A stretch of 64,000 nt of DNA. It comes from Stephania yunnanensis. Lineage: Eukaryota > Streptophyta > Magnoliopsida > Ranunculales > Menispermaceae. The stretch covers positions 33,951,501 to 34,015,500 of the forward strand of contig CM077591.1 of NCBI GenBank assembly GCA_039657365.1. Direction: 5' to 3'. Below, in pieces: positions 33,851 through 45,687 of this stretch (position 1 is the stretch's first letter; every line of letters starts with the position of its first letter). Made by a program: the position numbers and the translations under genes. The notes under the pieces were generated by a model. It did no database searches. It had not been told where the DNA came from and worked only from the letters and a program-made list of their open reading frames with translations.

Positions 33851-35386
33851 TACTGCCAGAGCTTCTCAATTTAAGCTTCTTACAGAAGCTACTGTCATAG
33901 CTTCTCAGTTTAAGCTTCTTAAAGAAGCAATTATGATAATGATTTGTAAAAACTCAGTTGATACACCATAAACTAAAAGAGCTAGTTTAAGAGCTACTAA
34001 TATGTTCTTATGTGCTCAGATTTAGGCTAAACTGGAGATGATTCGCGGGTGATTAATTGTCGGGAAGTTGATCGAGATTATATAGAACATTAAAGATTAG
34101 CGACTAATATGGATTATCCTAATTGATTAGTTTCTGGTGATGGTGTCTTATAGTTTAGGGATAGATTGTGGATTCTAGCTTAGGATCAGTTGAGGCAAGA
34201 GTTGCTATGAGAATTTCATAGATCTATTTTCTCTATTCATCCCAGTAATAATAAGATGTATCGCAAAATGAGACGTATTTATTGTTGGCCTGGGATGAAG
34301 ACTGATATTGTTGAGTTTGTAAAGAAGTATGAGATATGTCAACAAGTTAAAGGCTGAGCATAGGAAACCTGAAAGGTTATTACATTCACTGCCTATTCTT
34401 AAATGAAAATGGGAACATATATCAATGGATTTTATTTTCAGTCTAACTCTGAGTCAGCGTAAGCACGATGTAGTATGGGTTGTAGTTGACAGGTTTGCTA
34501 AGTCTGCGCATTTCTTGCCAATTTCCATGCTAGATCCTCTTAACCAATCATGCGAGGTGTACGTACGTGAGCTATTGAGCTTTTATGGAGTTCCAGTGTC
34601 GATTACTTCGGATAGAGATATGAGATTCATGTTTAGACTATAGAGTGAATTGTAGAGACAATTGGGAACTATTTTGAACCTCAGTATGGTATACCATCTG
34701 CAAACTAATGAGCACACTTAGCCATTGATATTGGTACTATAGGATATGCTTAGAGTTTGGTGGTAACTAAAAGATATATATATTTCTCTATTTGAGTAGA
34801 TTCAGCACTGCATAGAGAGAATGCATCAGATTTGCCAACGTTTGACTACGGCATAGGTAAGAAAGAAGAGATACGCTGATAAACATCATAGGTTTTTGCA
34901 TTTTTTCAAATGAAAATTTCATTTTGTTGAAATTCTCACCTGTGAAGGGTTATATAGGTTTGGATTGCGAAGTAAGCTTGCTCCAAGGTAAATTGGGATG
35001 TTCAAAGTGCAAGAAATGATAAGTCATGTTGCTTACATGTTAGAGTTGCCTCTTTTGTTAACTAGATTTAATAATGTCTTCCAAGTGTCTATGTTTCATA
35101 AAAACAAACACTCAGTTCACTTCAAGGATTGACTAGAATGAATTTGATCTTCAAAAAGACTTATCTTATGATAAGCGGTTGATTTAAATACTTGATCGTA
35201 AGATTCAGAAGCTAAGAACCAAAGAGCTTCCTTTGTTTATGGTTAAAAGGTAATTTCAAGGAAATGAGGAACTAAGCTGGGAGAGGGATTCTTATATGAA
35301 AAAGTAGTTTCATTTCTCTTTAAAACTATAGGTAATTTTACATTTACTTTAATTTTGAGGATGAAATTGCTTTAAATTATGGAGAC
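33851..35386 (+). pseudogene. pol: Chromoviral integrase and chromodomain-like remnant
   Basis: It starts in the RNase H-integrase linker with a 13-codon in-frame duplication (ASQFKLL twice). Then come RDRLWIPA, HPSNNKMYRKMRRIYCWPGM and EFVKKYEICQQVKAEHRKPE (zinc region). The core follows with HISMDF, VVDRFAKSAHFLPISM (first catalytic Asp kept) and FYGVPVSITSDRDMRFMF (second Asp kept). Later parts are KKRYADKHHRFLHFF, EGLYRFGLRSKLAPR, FNNVFQVSMFHKN and a tail ELSWERDSYM near 35270. It ends in the 'gaggatgaaattgct' pre-polypurine segment. A 73-codon open stretch spans 34425-34643. It is nearly colinear with 41560-43093. Confidence 0.9.
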
Positions 35387-37256
35387 TGTAAAAACACGTT
35401 ACTGGTGATTAGTGTTTATCGAAATCCTAATTAACTTGAGTTAGGTTCGTGATTAAGTTTGGTGTACCTCGATTAGCGTGTGTGTGGGTTTATGTGATGA
35501 TTTGTGTTTTTTGGAATGTTTATTGAATTTATAGGTTGTGGTATTAATAATATCTTAATACAAACCAATAATTAGAAAATTAACAATTAAATAATAAATA
35601 GTCGATACACCAAGTGCGACGAAGAGGTTGTGAAATAAATGTGCACACTAAAGAATACTTGCAAGCATGTCCGATGAATTTATTAGCTAGAAAATACAAG
35701 AAGTATATAAATAATAAAACTATAAGTTATGTTTGAATTATATGGATCGTTGGATCATCTCGAGATGAGCGTAAGTATTGATGGTGTTAAAATTCGTGTC
35801 ACTTTAGGGATTGTCATTTTAACAAAACAAGCACTTAATCAGCCTCGAGCTAGCGTTATGCCTATCTCGAGGAAAATCCATATATTTAAATCAAAAGCAT
35901 CAAGTTTATCCTCATTTCATAAATCAATCGAAAGAGTAAGAGGAACCATGCAGTTGAGGGTTTGATCCTAATAGGGTGGATCTGGAGAGGAACATCAATT
36001 GAGATGAGAGATCAAACCATTGAGATAAGAGATTATCATCTTGGTAAGTGAAGTTTTGAGTTTCAAGTTGAGTTTAGTGGTTAGTGATGATATATTTGTA
36101 AATTGTTGTTTTTTATGGTAAGAAATGAGTTTATACCTCACTAGAGGTCCTTCCTAATGATTCGGGAGAGTGTTTGAGGTCATTGTGATGATTAGGTAAT
36201 GGAATAGTGGTTGTTGCCTGTTCACTATTGAGACAGTGCTAGATGGGACGCGCTCCCTTCATTATATAGGATGAACCCAGTTGGTGGAGCGCACTCCATC
36301 AAGTGAGGGAGCAGGCTCCCACACCAGAAAACAACGACTATGATGTAATTTATTTAGAATTCTTTGATGTCTTGGGGACTGACTTAAGGGTTCTAAACAT
36401 AGGGTATTAGACTTATATTAATCATAAATGATTTGTGATAGGTGTTGGATCACAAGGAAAGCGTTAGTAACCCAGAAAGTTATGGGATTTGGATACGATA
36501 CCTTAATCGATGTAAGTATTTATTCGCTTATTTATCAATGTTGCCTAGATATTTTGTTGTAGTGCATATAGTTTATGGACTGAATTAGGGATTATATAAT
36601 CTATGATGCTTTTACTTAATGGAAAATAGTGTTTAATGTGACCCGTGAGAGTTTAGGATAGAACCATTAGACATTAATAGATTGGCTAGACAACACATCG
36701 ACCAATTATTGGTCTAGCAATCGCATTAATGGTGTCAGTGGGTAATCGACCCTAATTTTACAAATAAACATGGGAATCACGGTGTAATAGTCATTGACAG
36801 TTTAACATGCATATGTTACTTATTGAATTATATGTTTTTCATAATCCTGTTAGTTAACATTGATGCATATTATTACTACATTTCATTCTTGATTATTACA
36901 TGGAATGTTGATAGCTTTGTGAATCTTTACTTACTGAACAAGTTGGAGCGCTTACCCCAATTAACAATTCAGAAAAATCGACGAATGTTATGACTATGGA
37001 ATAGAGAAGATTTAGGAGTTTTGATCTTCTTTTCGATGTATTGAATCTTCCCTTGTCTTATATATTTGTATTGAATTACAATTTTGTAATATCAAATTTT
37101 CGCCGCATTTATTATTTGTTTAACTTCGATATTCGATATATAGTGGCGTTTATAAGATGTAGAAGGAGAGGCTGCTGGCTCTAGTTAAATCTAGTTGGGT
37201 AATTCGATCTTAATAATCAATCTGAGTATCGCTCTAATCAGGATAGGGATGATACA
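35387..37256 (+). repeat. Chromoviral LTR flanked by internal regions on both sides
   Basis: The LTR starts TGTAAAAACACGTTAC and ends GATACA at 37256. It is 1870 bases long. On its left lies integrase plus a polypurine region (a 3' LTR context). On its right, after a three-base spacer, lies the tRNA-Met primer site (a 5' LTR context). The 43094-43815 copy matches its first 700 bases. It carries palindromic words: CATCTCGAGATG (35756), CCTCGAGCT with ATCTCGAGG (35843 and 35864) and three GGGAGCG/CGCTCCC-type palindromes at 36245-36320. Confidence 0.82.
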
Positions 37257-37258
37257 GC

Positions 37259-37494
37259 TTGGTATCAGAGCCAAAGTTTAAGGGTTTTGTTACATTTAAT
37301 AACTCTGATGTAGTTTGGTATCAGAAACTAGTAAGAGCCTACTCCAAAGTTTAAAGTGATTAACTCTAATATTGTATGGTAATAGTGGTTATTTCAGAGA
37401 ATAACCTTATTACTTGGAAATAAGTGATAATTCAAATACAGTTTTGTATCGAAGTTTAAAGTTATTGACTCTGATATACCTTGGTACCACGACC
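37259..37494 (+). repeat. Primer-binding site with decayed tandem copies
   Basis: TTGGTATCAGAGCC at 37259-37272 is a perfect tRNA-Met site. Decayed copies follow: TTGGTATCAGAA (37315), TATGGTAAT (37375), TTTTGTATCGAAG (37442) and TTGGTACCACGACC (37481). Between them the words 'ccaaagtttaa' and 'aactctgat' recur. The spacing is 56, 60, 67 and 39 bases. Confidence 0.6.
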
Positions 37495-38877
37495 TAAATT
37501 TACTAACTCAGAGAGTTGTCTCGAATTACAAAGAAGCTTAAGACGTAATAAATGGTTTGATCGTAGTTTTGGAGGGTAAATAAAAGATAAAAGACTAAGA
37601 TATGTTATTTTTCGTGCTTTATTATATTTACATGGTATACATAAGAGTTCAAGAGAGTCTTAACCTCAAGGAAAGTGAGAAAGGAAAGACATAAGAAAAA
37701 CTTATAAAGATGAAATTGAGAATTTAAAACTTGTAAAAATGGAAGATAATTTAATCCAGAACATATCAGTGAGTTGGTAAGATATTTTAGTCTGGTGTTT
37801 GAGACTGGTATAGCCTAAATTGGGGTGAATAAGTTATCAATGAATTTGAGAAATCAAAAGAATAATATGTGATAGTGGGAATGAATATTCATTGCTCAGG
37901 ATTGACAATTCATTTTGGCAATAAAGTGAAAGAAGTTATTCTCAAAGGTTAGTTGAGATCTGGTTGTCACAGTATTATGACTAGAGTTAAGGATATATTT
38001 AAAGATCATTTCAGGCAATTACTGGATCACTTTAAGTAGATGGTGGAAACCATAAGAACTTACTAGAACTCATGCTATGTTCAAGAATAAAGGTTGTCGA
38101 GTATAGAAACCCTATTTTAATCAAGTTATTATTGTGTTATCAATAATAACAAGATGGAATATTTGATGACTTAGATGATGCACAAACAATACCAAACTAA
38201 ATTACAAATTGTAATAGTAAATTGGTTCATGCCAGGTTTTGCAAGTTCAAGTATTAAGTTTCAAAGGTAAATAACTTGTATGAGTGTTGAATATTAACAA
38301 CAAATCAAGAGATTTGACAAGGACTAGGACAATTTGTGACTATCACATATTCAACACAAATGTAAAAGTAATCTTGAAATAATTGAATATTACAAACAAT
38401 TGATCTAGTGATCTTTATTATCGTTGCGTAATTTATTCAATTAACTGAAAAATGAGGATTGTTGTAAATTGAAAACAGATACAAGGATGCCTTAGAGGGA
38501 AGTTGAAGTATAGTTTGACTGTAATGTTTCCTTGATGATACCTGAACTATAAAAGAAGTTAGAGGTTTATCTTATGACTTTTTATTCAGGTAAGAATGTG
38601 TGTTGACACAATAAAGCAAAATTGCAGCTTATACTTCTATATAAATAGTTCAATACTTGTGAGAAGAACTATTGGAGATCGATAATCTCGAGATAACTAT
38701 TTTGGTAGTTGTACCTTGGATTATTGAGATTATTGAGAATCTTATACTTCTATCACAAAAGCATCATTTGTAAATAAAAGGAACAGTTTGTTGAGAGTAT
38801 TTTAATCATTCTTAGAGATTATTGAGAATCTTAGAAAAATCATTAAAAGACAACCTGCAAGTATGAAAACCAGTGGA
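37495..38877 (+). other. Unrecognised chromoviral internal sequence
   Basis: This stretch lies where gag and protease of the element would be, between the primer site and the inserted Copia LTR. I cannot recognise a gag core, zinc knuckle or protease motif in any frame. Short peptides such as KDHFRQLLDHFK (near 37990-38040) could be relics, but stops are dense. It is AT-rich and has no long open frame. I treat it as eroded internal sequence by position only. Confidence 0.35.
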
Positions 38878-40205
38878 CATTAAGTTATGAGGTTCATAAG
38901 AAGTGGAAAATCCAAAACAATTTTTGACAAAACCCCAATAAGATCGAAAATAAGTTCCATTAAGCTAGATTTACAAAAGTAAACCATACCTTAATCCATG
39001 ATTTCCTTTTCTAATTGTTTGATTTCCAAGACGTTTAAGTGCAAGTCTTTTATCATAAATCCATACACAAAAGTGGACCGCAATTTGGAGTGCTAGCCCT
39101 AAGAGAGATTGAAAACGTTTTTCTTTCTCTTCCAAAATTCAGAGAACTCGAAAATAGCAAAAACGAAAATCTTATTTCAATTTTTTTTGTTTCAACTACT
39201 ATTTATATGTGTAGATTAGACCTCACTTTAAATTATATTTGTAGTACAATTGTTATATTTAAGCAGTTTAAGAAAATTACACATATGTCCCTATTAATAA
39301 GTTATCATATAACAAATTGTAAGGGCTTTATGTCTTGAGTTTTATCATATAAAATTCATTACTCTAGACCAATTGAAATTGCGCCAAAGCTATTCTTTGT
39401 ATGCGACCCAATAGGTTCATGCAACGTTGACAGTGAACTAAAACTATTTTGGTACACAAGTCATAAATGGTCTCTAGCAAGGCGTTATGACTACCCAAGT
39501 AGCATTAATATCAAAATTGATACAACCTAATGAATAACATATATCATATCCTTTTATTGTGCGATATCCTTTAATTAAATATAAGGCATGGAAAGTCACC
39601 CTTAATGTTCAATCGTACTAGTCTGGATCTTTAGGTAAAGTAAAAGCATTCAAGTGATATTTATCATATCAATTCACTTGGACTTGGCCATTTAGCAGTC
39701 TAACATATCGAGGGATCCACTGATATCTCTCTATATGAGAGGGACAAATTATATTTTGATTACACACCTTCACATAATATTCACATGGTAACCAATCACA
39801 ATCTTTATAATCGCCCGGCTAAAAACAACATTTGACTGTGTCAAATTACCATGCTCCTAATATTGAAGTCTATGGTAATCTCAAGTTGAAAGACTAAATG
39901 ATATGCCTATCATGAGTAACACATATGACTTAATCCATGGGGTGTTCTCAAAGTGAGTCGATGCAATACCTTGTTCCCTAACAAGTAATCATGATCTCGA
40001 TTCATATCCCTATACGCATTATCATCACGTGACTATCAATCAAGATTCATACTAGTGTTAATTCATTATAGTTCTCAGGATAATGACTGACTAGGGATAT
40101 TTAAGATATTTCGATAAATACCCATGGATCTAACTATAAGGAAAACATACAATCACTTATAATAAAATAGCAAATGAAAACCTTAATTTTGTTAAATAAA
40201 ATTAT
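38878..40205 (-). repeat. Copia LTR (family P), minus strand
   Basis: It matches the complement of 61743-63120 nearly end to end: 'acaatttttgacaaaacccc' near 38920 (complement of the LTR 3' end), a TATA box at 39199, 'cgagggatccactgatatct' at 39709 and 'acccatggatct' at 40121. The terminal TGTTGGGG at the right and the AACCCAACA at the left have decayed, so its ends are approximate. Chromoviral internal sequence lies on both sides, so it is most likely a solo LTR. Confidence 0.8.
39199..39207 (-). promoter_or_regulatory. TATA box of Copia LTR, minus strand
   Basis: The complement reads TATAAATAG at the same LTR position as in the copies at 21063 and 62747. Confidence 0.6.
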
Positions 40206-41469
40206 AAGATAATGGTTTGATGTAAGGTTAAAGCAGTGAGTTTCAATCTGTGGAAGTTTAAAAATTGGAATTGTTAGATAGATAGAATGGAAGATAAGAT
40301 TTATACTTTGGATTTCCTAATTGTTAGAAATTCACTCTGAAAATAGACTCATTAAGATGATTGTATTGGCAATTCCTTTAAAAGGAAAAAGCAAAAACTG
40401 TAGTTGCAATAAAAGCTTCTTAGTTATATCTCTTAAGTGAGATGTGTAGTGATGAACAATTGAAGTCCTGCACAAACATATCATTAGATGAGTTATTTAG
40501 ATTGGTAGCTACAAGTCTAGTTTTTAGAGCTCAGATTGGACCTGAGATAATGATGATAAATTGAATGATGAATTATTAATTAAATAGATTGGGATCATCT
40601 ACTAGGTAAAGGTTTGATTACTTGTTATTGGTATTTTATATGGATAATCTCATATCATAATACTAAGCATGTAAAGGAAGTTCTTGGAATTCGAATAAAA
40701 AAAGTGAGGCAAGAATGTTATGAGAGAATCACTGATTTCTTTAAAAGACTATTTTAGGAGAAATCCACGATCATTATGATAAGAATGCGTTATTGATAGC
40801 CTGGAATGAAAATTGAAAGTATTAATTGTATAAAGAAATATGAGATATATTAGCAAGTGGAAGCTGAATGTTATTAACCTTGAGAGTTATATTATTCTTA
40901 CCCTATATGAATGAGATTTCATGCTCAGAAATTTATGATGGATTAACCTAAGTTGTAATGACAACTAAAGGTTGTTGATATTGTAATTGTAGGACTAATA
41001 AAGTTTTAGAATTTATTACTAGTATCGTTGTTAAATATTTATGGAAGAGTGACCGAGATATATGTGTGTAGAAATAGTTGAAAATTTAGGGAAAACCAGG
41101 ATTATTATTTCGGTGAGGAACAAAAGTTTGCTTCTCAGTGGAGAAGAAATGTATAATAGCTGGGAGGGATCTTTTTCAATCTTAACACAATATATCGGTA
41201 GCTAATCTTAGTTCCAAATAATGTGATTTTCGAGCTTGTGACTTGGAAGGCGGTAGTTACTAGAAGGAATATTTTACTATATGAGTTCTTTGGTAATGAT
41301 ATTATCATGCTATAAAATTGGGGGTGTTTCCCTTAAAATTTGTATGCTTAATTTTGTCGTCAATTGGTGTGCGACGAAAAGTAATGATATAAGTCAATTT
41401 AAGCCTAAGCAATTTAGAACTACACAAACTGTGTAAATAGACTGTCAATATGTAATTACAACTCAAATA
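40206..41469 (+). pseudogene. pol: Heavily eroded third integrase copy
   Basis: Relics align to the integrase copies at 33851 and 41560: a degenerate SLDELFRLVATSLVFRAQIG with PEIMMIN near 40480-40570, VRQECYERITDFFKRLF near 40705, a WxPGMKIESINCIKKYEIY segment near 40798-40860 and a degenerate MDF-like segment near 40930. Stops are dense and the core is unreadable. From 41061 to 41469 I recognise nothing. The relic shows that pol sequence of this family was present here more than once before the intact-looking copy that follows. Confidence 0.5.
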
Positions 41470-43093
41470 AATCAAAAGATATATGAAAAATTGTAAATGG
41501 CTTGAGTTTCTCGAGAAATACGACTTCACTTTAGAGTATCACCCATGCAAAGAAAAATAACGCTGTGAATGCCTTGAGTAGGAGAAGAACATGCATAGAA
41601 AATGTAGCTAGTAAGAGAGCTTCTCAGTTTAGACTTCTTAAAGAAGCATTTATGATGATGATTTCTAAAAATTTAGCTGATACACCATCAATTGAGAAAG
41701 CTAGTTCTAGAGCTACTAATTTGTTCTTTTGTGCTCAAATTTGGGTTGAACCAGAGATGATTCAGCGAGTGATTAATTCTCAGAAAGTCGATCAAGATTA
41801 TATAGCCCATTCGAGATTAGCGGCTAATGTGGATTATCTTGATTGATTAGTTTCTAGTGATGGTGCATTACGGTTTAGGGATAGATTGTGGATTCCAGCT
41901 CATGATTAATTGAGGCAAGAGTTGCTACGAGAGTTTCATAGATCTCTTTACTCTATTCATTAAAGTAACAATAAGTATTGCGAAATGAGGCGTATTTATT
42001 GTTGGCCTAGGATGAAGACAAATATTGCTGACTTTGTAAAGAAATGTAAGAAATGTCACCAAGTTAAGGCTCAGCATAGGAAAATTGAAAGGTTATTACA
42101 TTTACTACCCATTCTTGAATGGAAATGAGAACACATATCAATGGATTTTGTTTTCAATCTACCTCTGACTTAGCATAAGCACGAAGTAGTATAGGTTGTA
42201 ATTGACAGGTTGACAATGTCTGTGCATTTCTTGCCAGTTTCCATTCGAGATCTTCTTAACCGATCGTGTGAGGTGTACATACGTAAGGTGTTAAGATTTT
42301 ATGGAGTTCTAGTGTCAATTAATTTAGACAGAGATCTGAGATTCACGTCTAGACTGAGTTGTAGAGATAGCTGAGAACTATTCTTAACCTCAATACAGTA
42401 TACCATCTACAGACCGATGAGCAGACTAAGAAGTTAATATTCGTGCTAGACGATATGCTTAGAGTTTGGTGGTAATTGGAAAAAATACATTTCTCCTTGC
42501 GAGTTAGTTCGACACTACATAGAGAGAATGTAGCAGATTCGCCAGCGTTTGGCTATGACGTTTTTAAGATAAAATAGATACGCTGATAAACATCATAGGT
42601 TTTTGGAGTTTTTCAAAGGACGATTTCATTATGTTGAAACTCTCACATATGAAAGGCTGTACAGGTTTGGATTGTGCGGTAAGCTAGCTCTAAGGTAAAT
42701 TGGGTTGTTCAGAGTGCAAGAAAAGATTGGTCCTATTGATTACAAGTTATAGTTGCATCCTCAATTAACTGGAGTTCATAATGTCTTCCACATGTCTATG
42801 TTTCATAAAAATGGAGACTCAGTTCACTCCAAGGATTGATTAGAATGAATTTGATTTTCAAAAATACTTATCTTACGATGAGCAGTAGATTTGAATACTT
42901 GATCATAAGATTCAGAGGCTAAGAACGAAAGAGACTCCTTTGGTTAAGGTGAAATGGTAATTTCGCAGAGATAAGGAACTAACCTGGGAGCAAGAGTCTT
43001 ATATAAAGAGGCAGTTTAAATTTTTTTTCAAAACTACAGGTAATTTACATTTACTTTAATTTCGAGGACGAAATTGCTTTATTTTGGGGAGAC
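41470..43093 (+). pseudogene. pol: RNase H end, integrase and chromodomain-like remnant
   Basis: The RNase H end reads KWLEFLEKYDFTLEYHPC, then a frame change into NALSR at 41567. The open stretch 41565-41846 has ASQFRLLKEAFMMMISKNLA and QRVINSQKVDQDYIAHSRLA. Then come RDRLWIPAHD, MRRIYCWPRMKTNIADFVKK with the zinc pair in KCKKCHQVKAQHRK, HISMDFVFNLPL, VIDRLTMSVHFLPVSI (first Asp kept), INLDRDLRF, a linker, KLALR, VHNVFHMSMFHKN and a chromodomain-like end near 42950-43010. The pre-polypurine 'tcgaggacgaaattgcttt' and polypurine ATTTTGGGGAGA lie at 43061-43092. The tail leads directly into an LTR. Confidence 0.9.
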
Positions 43094-43815
43094 CGTAATG
43101 ACCCGTTACCTTAAGCTGATGATTAGTGTTAATTCAAATCTTAATTAACTCGAGTTAGGCTTGTAGTTGAATTCAATGTACCTCGATTAACATGTACATG
43201 GGTTTGTGTAATGATTTTTATTTGTTTGGAATGGTTATTGAATTTATAGATTGTAGGATTAATAGGAGATTAATACAAGCCTATAATTGGAGAATAAACA
43301 ATTAAATAATAAATAGTAGGTATACCAAGTGCGACGAGGGGTTGTGAAATGAATGTGTACATCCAAGAATACTCGTTGGCATATCTGAATTTATTGGCCT
43401 AAAAATACATGAAGTATATATATATTTATATATATTTGATATATAAATATATAAAATAAAACTATAAGTTTAGTTTGAATTATATGTATTATTGGATTGT
43501 CTCGAGATGAGCGTAAGTGTTGATGGTGTTAAAACTTGTGTCACTTCAGGGATTGTCATTTCATCACATCAAGCACTTGATTAGCCTCAAGATAGCATGA
43601 TGCGTATCACGGGTAAAACCCATATATTTAAATCAAAAGCATTAGGTTTATCCTCATTTCATCGATCAATCAAGAAAGTAAGAGGAACCAAGTAGCTATA
43701 GGTTTGATCCTATGTGGGTGGATCAGGAGAGGTACATCAACTGAGATAAGAGATCATCATCTTGATAACTGAAGTTTTGAGTTTCCAGTTGAAATTAATG
43801 GTTAATGATGATTTC
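43094..43815 (+). repeat. Chromoviral 3' LTR, truncated
   Basis: It starts cGTAATGACCCGTTACC right after the polypurine tract. Homology to 35387-36100 runs colinearly: 'ctcgagttaggct', 'gtacctcgattaac', 'accaagtgcgacgagg' and 'ctcgagatgagcgtaagt'. It stops near 43815, where family A gag sequence begins. About 1.1 kb of the LTR is missing. An AT-rich (TA) stretch lies at 43416-43460. Confidence 0.8.
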
Positions 43816-43905
43816 TCTATGAATTATAACAAACTCATATACAATCTGCATTTAATTAGCGAATTCGACAAAATGCTTAACCTATGAATCTAAATTTAAA
43901 GATTT

Positions 43906-45687
43906 ATGAGTCAAAGTCATCAAAATTTTACACTGATTTCTCAAAATCAAATTAAGACTGATACTACCATTAATGAAATGAAAAATCAATTAAATCAAAT
44001 GAATTTGCAAATAAATAGCTTAAGTACTCAATAGAGTTATCAAGCTAAAGCACCTATTCAGACCAATGTTGCTCCTATTAATCAAGTACAAGTTAATGAT
44101 ATATTCAGTGATAAGAAAGACACAACTATAATTTTTAAGAAACCTAAAGAAAGAAATAAAAAGAAGGTTCAAAAGACTATTGAAGAAGAAGAAGAAGAAG
44201 AAGAAGAAGAAGAAGAAGAAATGATCGCTAACATCATTCCTTCCAAAGAAATGATGGCTAAACAATTGAAACATATACTTTTTCCTGGAAGTTTGTGCCC
44301 ATGGTATTTAGCCAAAGTTGAAGCATATGAAAATCGTTACAAAAGTCTAAAGTTAATTGACAAGGATAAAAATGATAAGATTTCTGATAATTTGAATGAA
44401 AATGTGTGTTCATATTCTACCTTTCCACAACAATTAGCTGATGTTAGGGAGGAAGAAATCAGTGAAGATATTCTCACATCATTTAGAAAAATAGAAATCA
44501 ACGAACCATTGATGGAATCAATTATGCAATTTTCCAATTATGATGAAGTTTTGAAAGAATTTTCTAAATTAATAAACAAATTTTTAGAAGAATCTAAGGA
44601 AAACTTAAGACAAACAGTGTATGCTTTAATTAAAAATAAAATACTTCAGCAAATTTTTTGGTCAATGTTTTGACCTAGGGATGTTTGGAATTCATATCAC
44701 AATAGGAAATCCTTTAATAGATTTGTTATGTGTGATTTTAGAGCATCAATAAACGTTATGTCACTCAAGTTATATGAGTCGATGAAAATAGGTTCATTGA
44801 CCAATACACCTATTAATCTTACTTTAGCTAACATTATCATTATTAAACCCTATGGTTTACTAGAATATATTTTGGTCAAAGTTAATGAATTAATATTTCC
44901 CGTTAACTTTTATGTCATGGTAATGGGAGACTCAATATCAGCTAAGTCCCCATCTATACTTTTAGGAAGACGATTCCTAAAAATAGCTAAAATGAAACTA
45001 GATATCTTTGAAGGAATAATGTCTATGGAGTTTAAGAATAAAATTGTCATTTTTCATTTTAATGATGAAGATATCTATAGAAACTCTGATGAATATTATA
45101 ATGAACAAACTAAAGACAATGAATTTCTAGAATTAAATCATCATGAAGCTAAAATATATGTTATTAATGTAGTAACAATGGAAGATGAAAACGCTAAGAC
45201 CACGAACAAGTAAAGCGAAGATGTTGCTAATCGACAGACAATAACCCAAAAATGGAGGGTTAAGCAATCAAACAATGCTAAGAATAATAACAGAGAAGAA
45301 TTTAAACCAACGAAAAGTAAGAAGAAGAAGAAAAATCTAACAATTATCAAGCTCAATGATCTAAAAGATATATACATAAACATAATGGTCAAATGGGCCC
45401 AGTACTTTAAACCTATATGTGATGCGGGTTCTAGAGCAAACTACAAATTGATTCATTTTTTCCTTCGCACTCAATTAGAATCGGATGTACTTGCTTCTGA
45501 AAAAGATACCCTATCAAACGGGTATTCAAAAAAACTAATAGGTGTGGTTACTAATGTACCAATTCAAATTGACAAGTTTATTATCCCTACATATTTTTTG
45601 GTTATGTCATACTTCATCAACGAAGATCCTCCATTAGTTTTAGGACGACCTTTTCTAGCCACTTCGCGGTTGTCATGGATACTCTAA
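43906..45687 (+). pseudogene. gag-pro: Family A ORF1: gag C-terminus plus protease, three nonsense codons
   Basis: This is the best-preserved coding region in the window. One frame runs from 43906 to 45687 with only three stops: TAG at 44032, TGA at 44671 and TAA at 45211. Order: a coiled gag end (SQNQIKTDTTINEMKNQLNQ), a basic stretch, 13 Glu codons (44182-44220), MMAKQLKHILFPGSLCPWYL with AKVEAYENRYKSLKLI, and QFSNYDEVLKEFSKL. Aspartic protease follows: CDFRASINVMSLKLYESMKI at 44731 (expected CDLGAS) with PSILLGRRFL. A Lys-rich linker leads to a second protease-like half: GVVTNVPIQIDKFIIPTYFL then PPLVLGRPFLATSR. A frameshift near 45665 hides a continuation, MDTLNKTITFRVHS. Its probable role was a structural Gag plus polyprotein cleavage. 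The gag N-terminus is missing. Confidence 0.85.
44182..44220 (+). repeat. (GAA)13 microsatellite encoding poly-Glu
   Basis: Thirteen perfect GAA codons in the ORF1 frame, flanked by charged sequence. The matching region of the element at 3185 (about 6120-6200) is Lys/Glu-rich but has no long GAA run, so the tract expanded in this copy. Confidence 0.9.

Noticed and set aside
44020..44274. Minus-strand frame with a run of Phe residues
   Set aside because: It is the antisense shadow of the (GAA)13 tract in ORF1.
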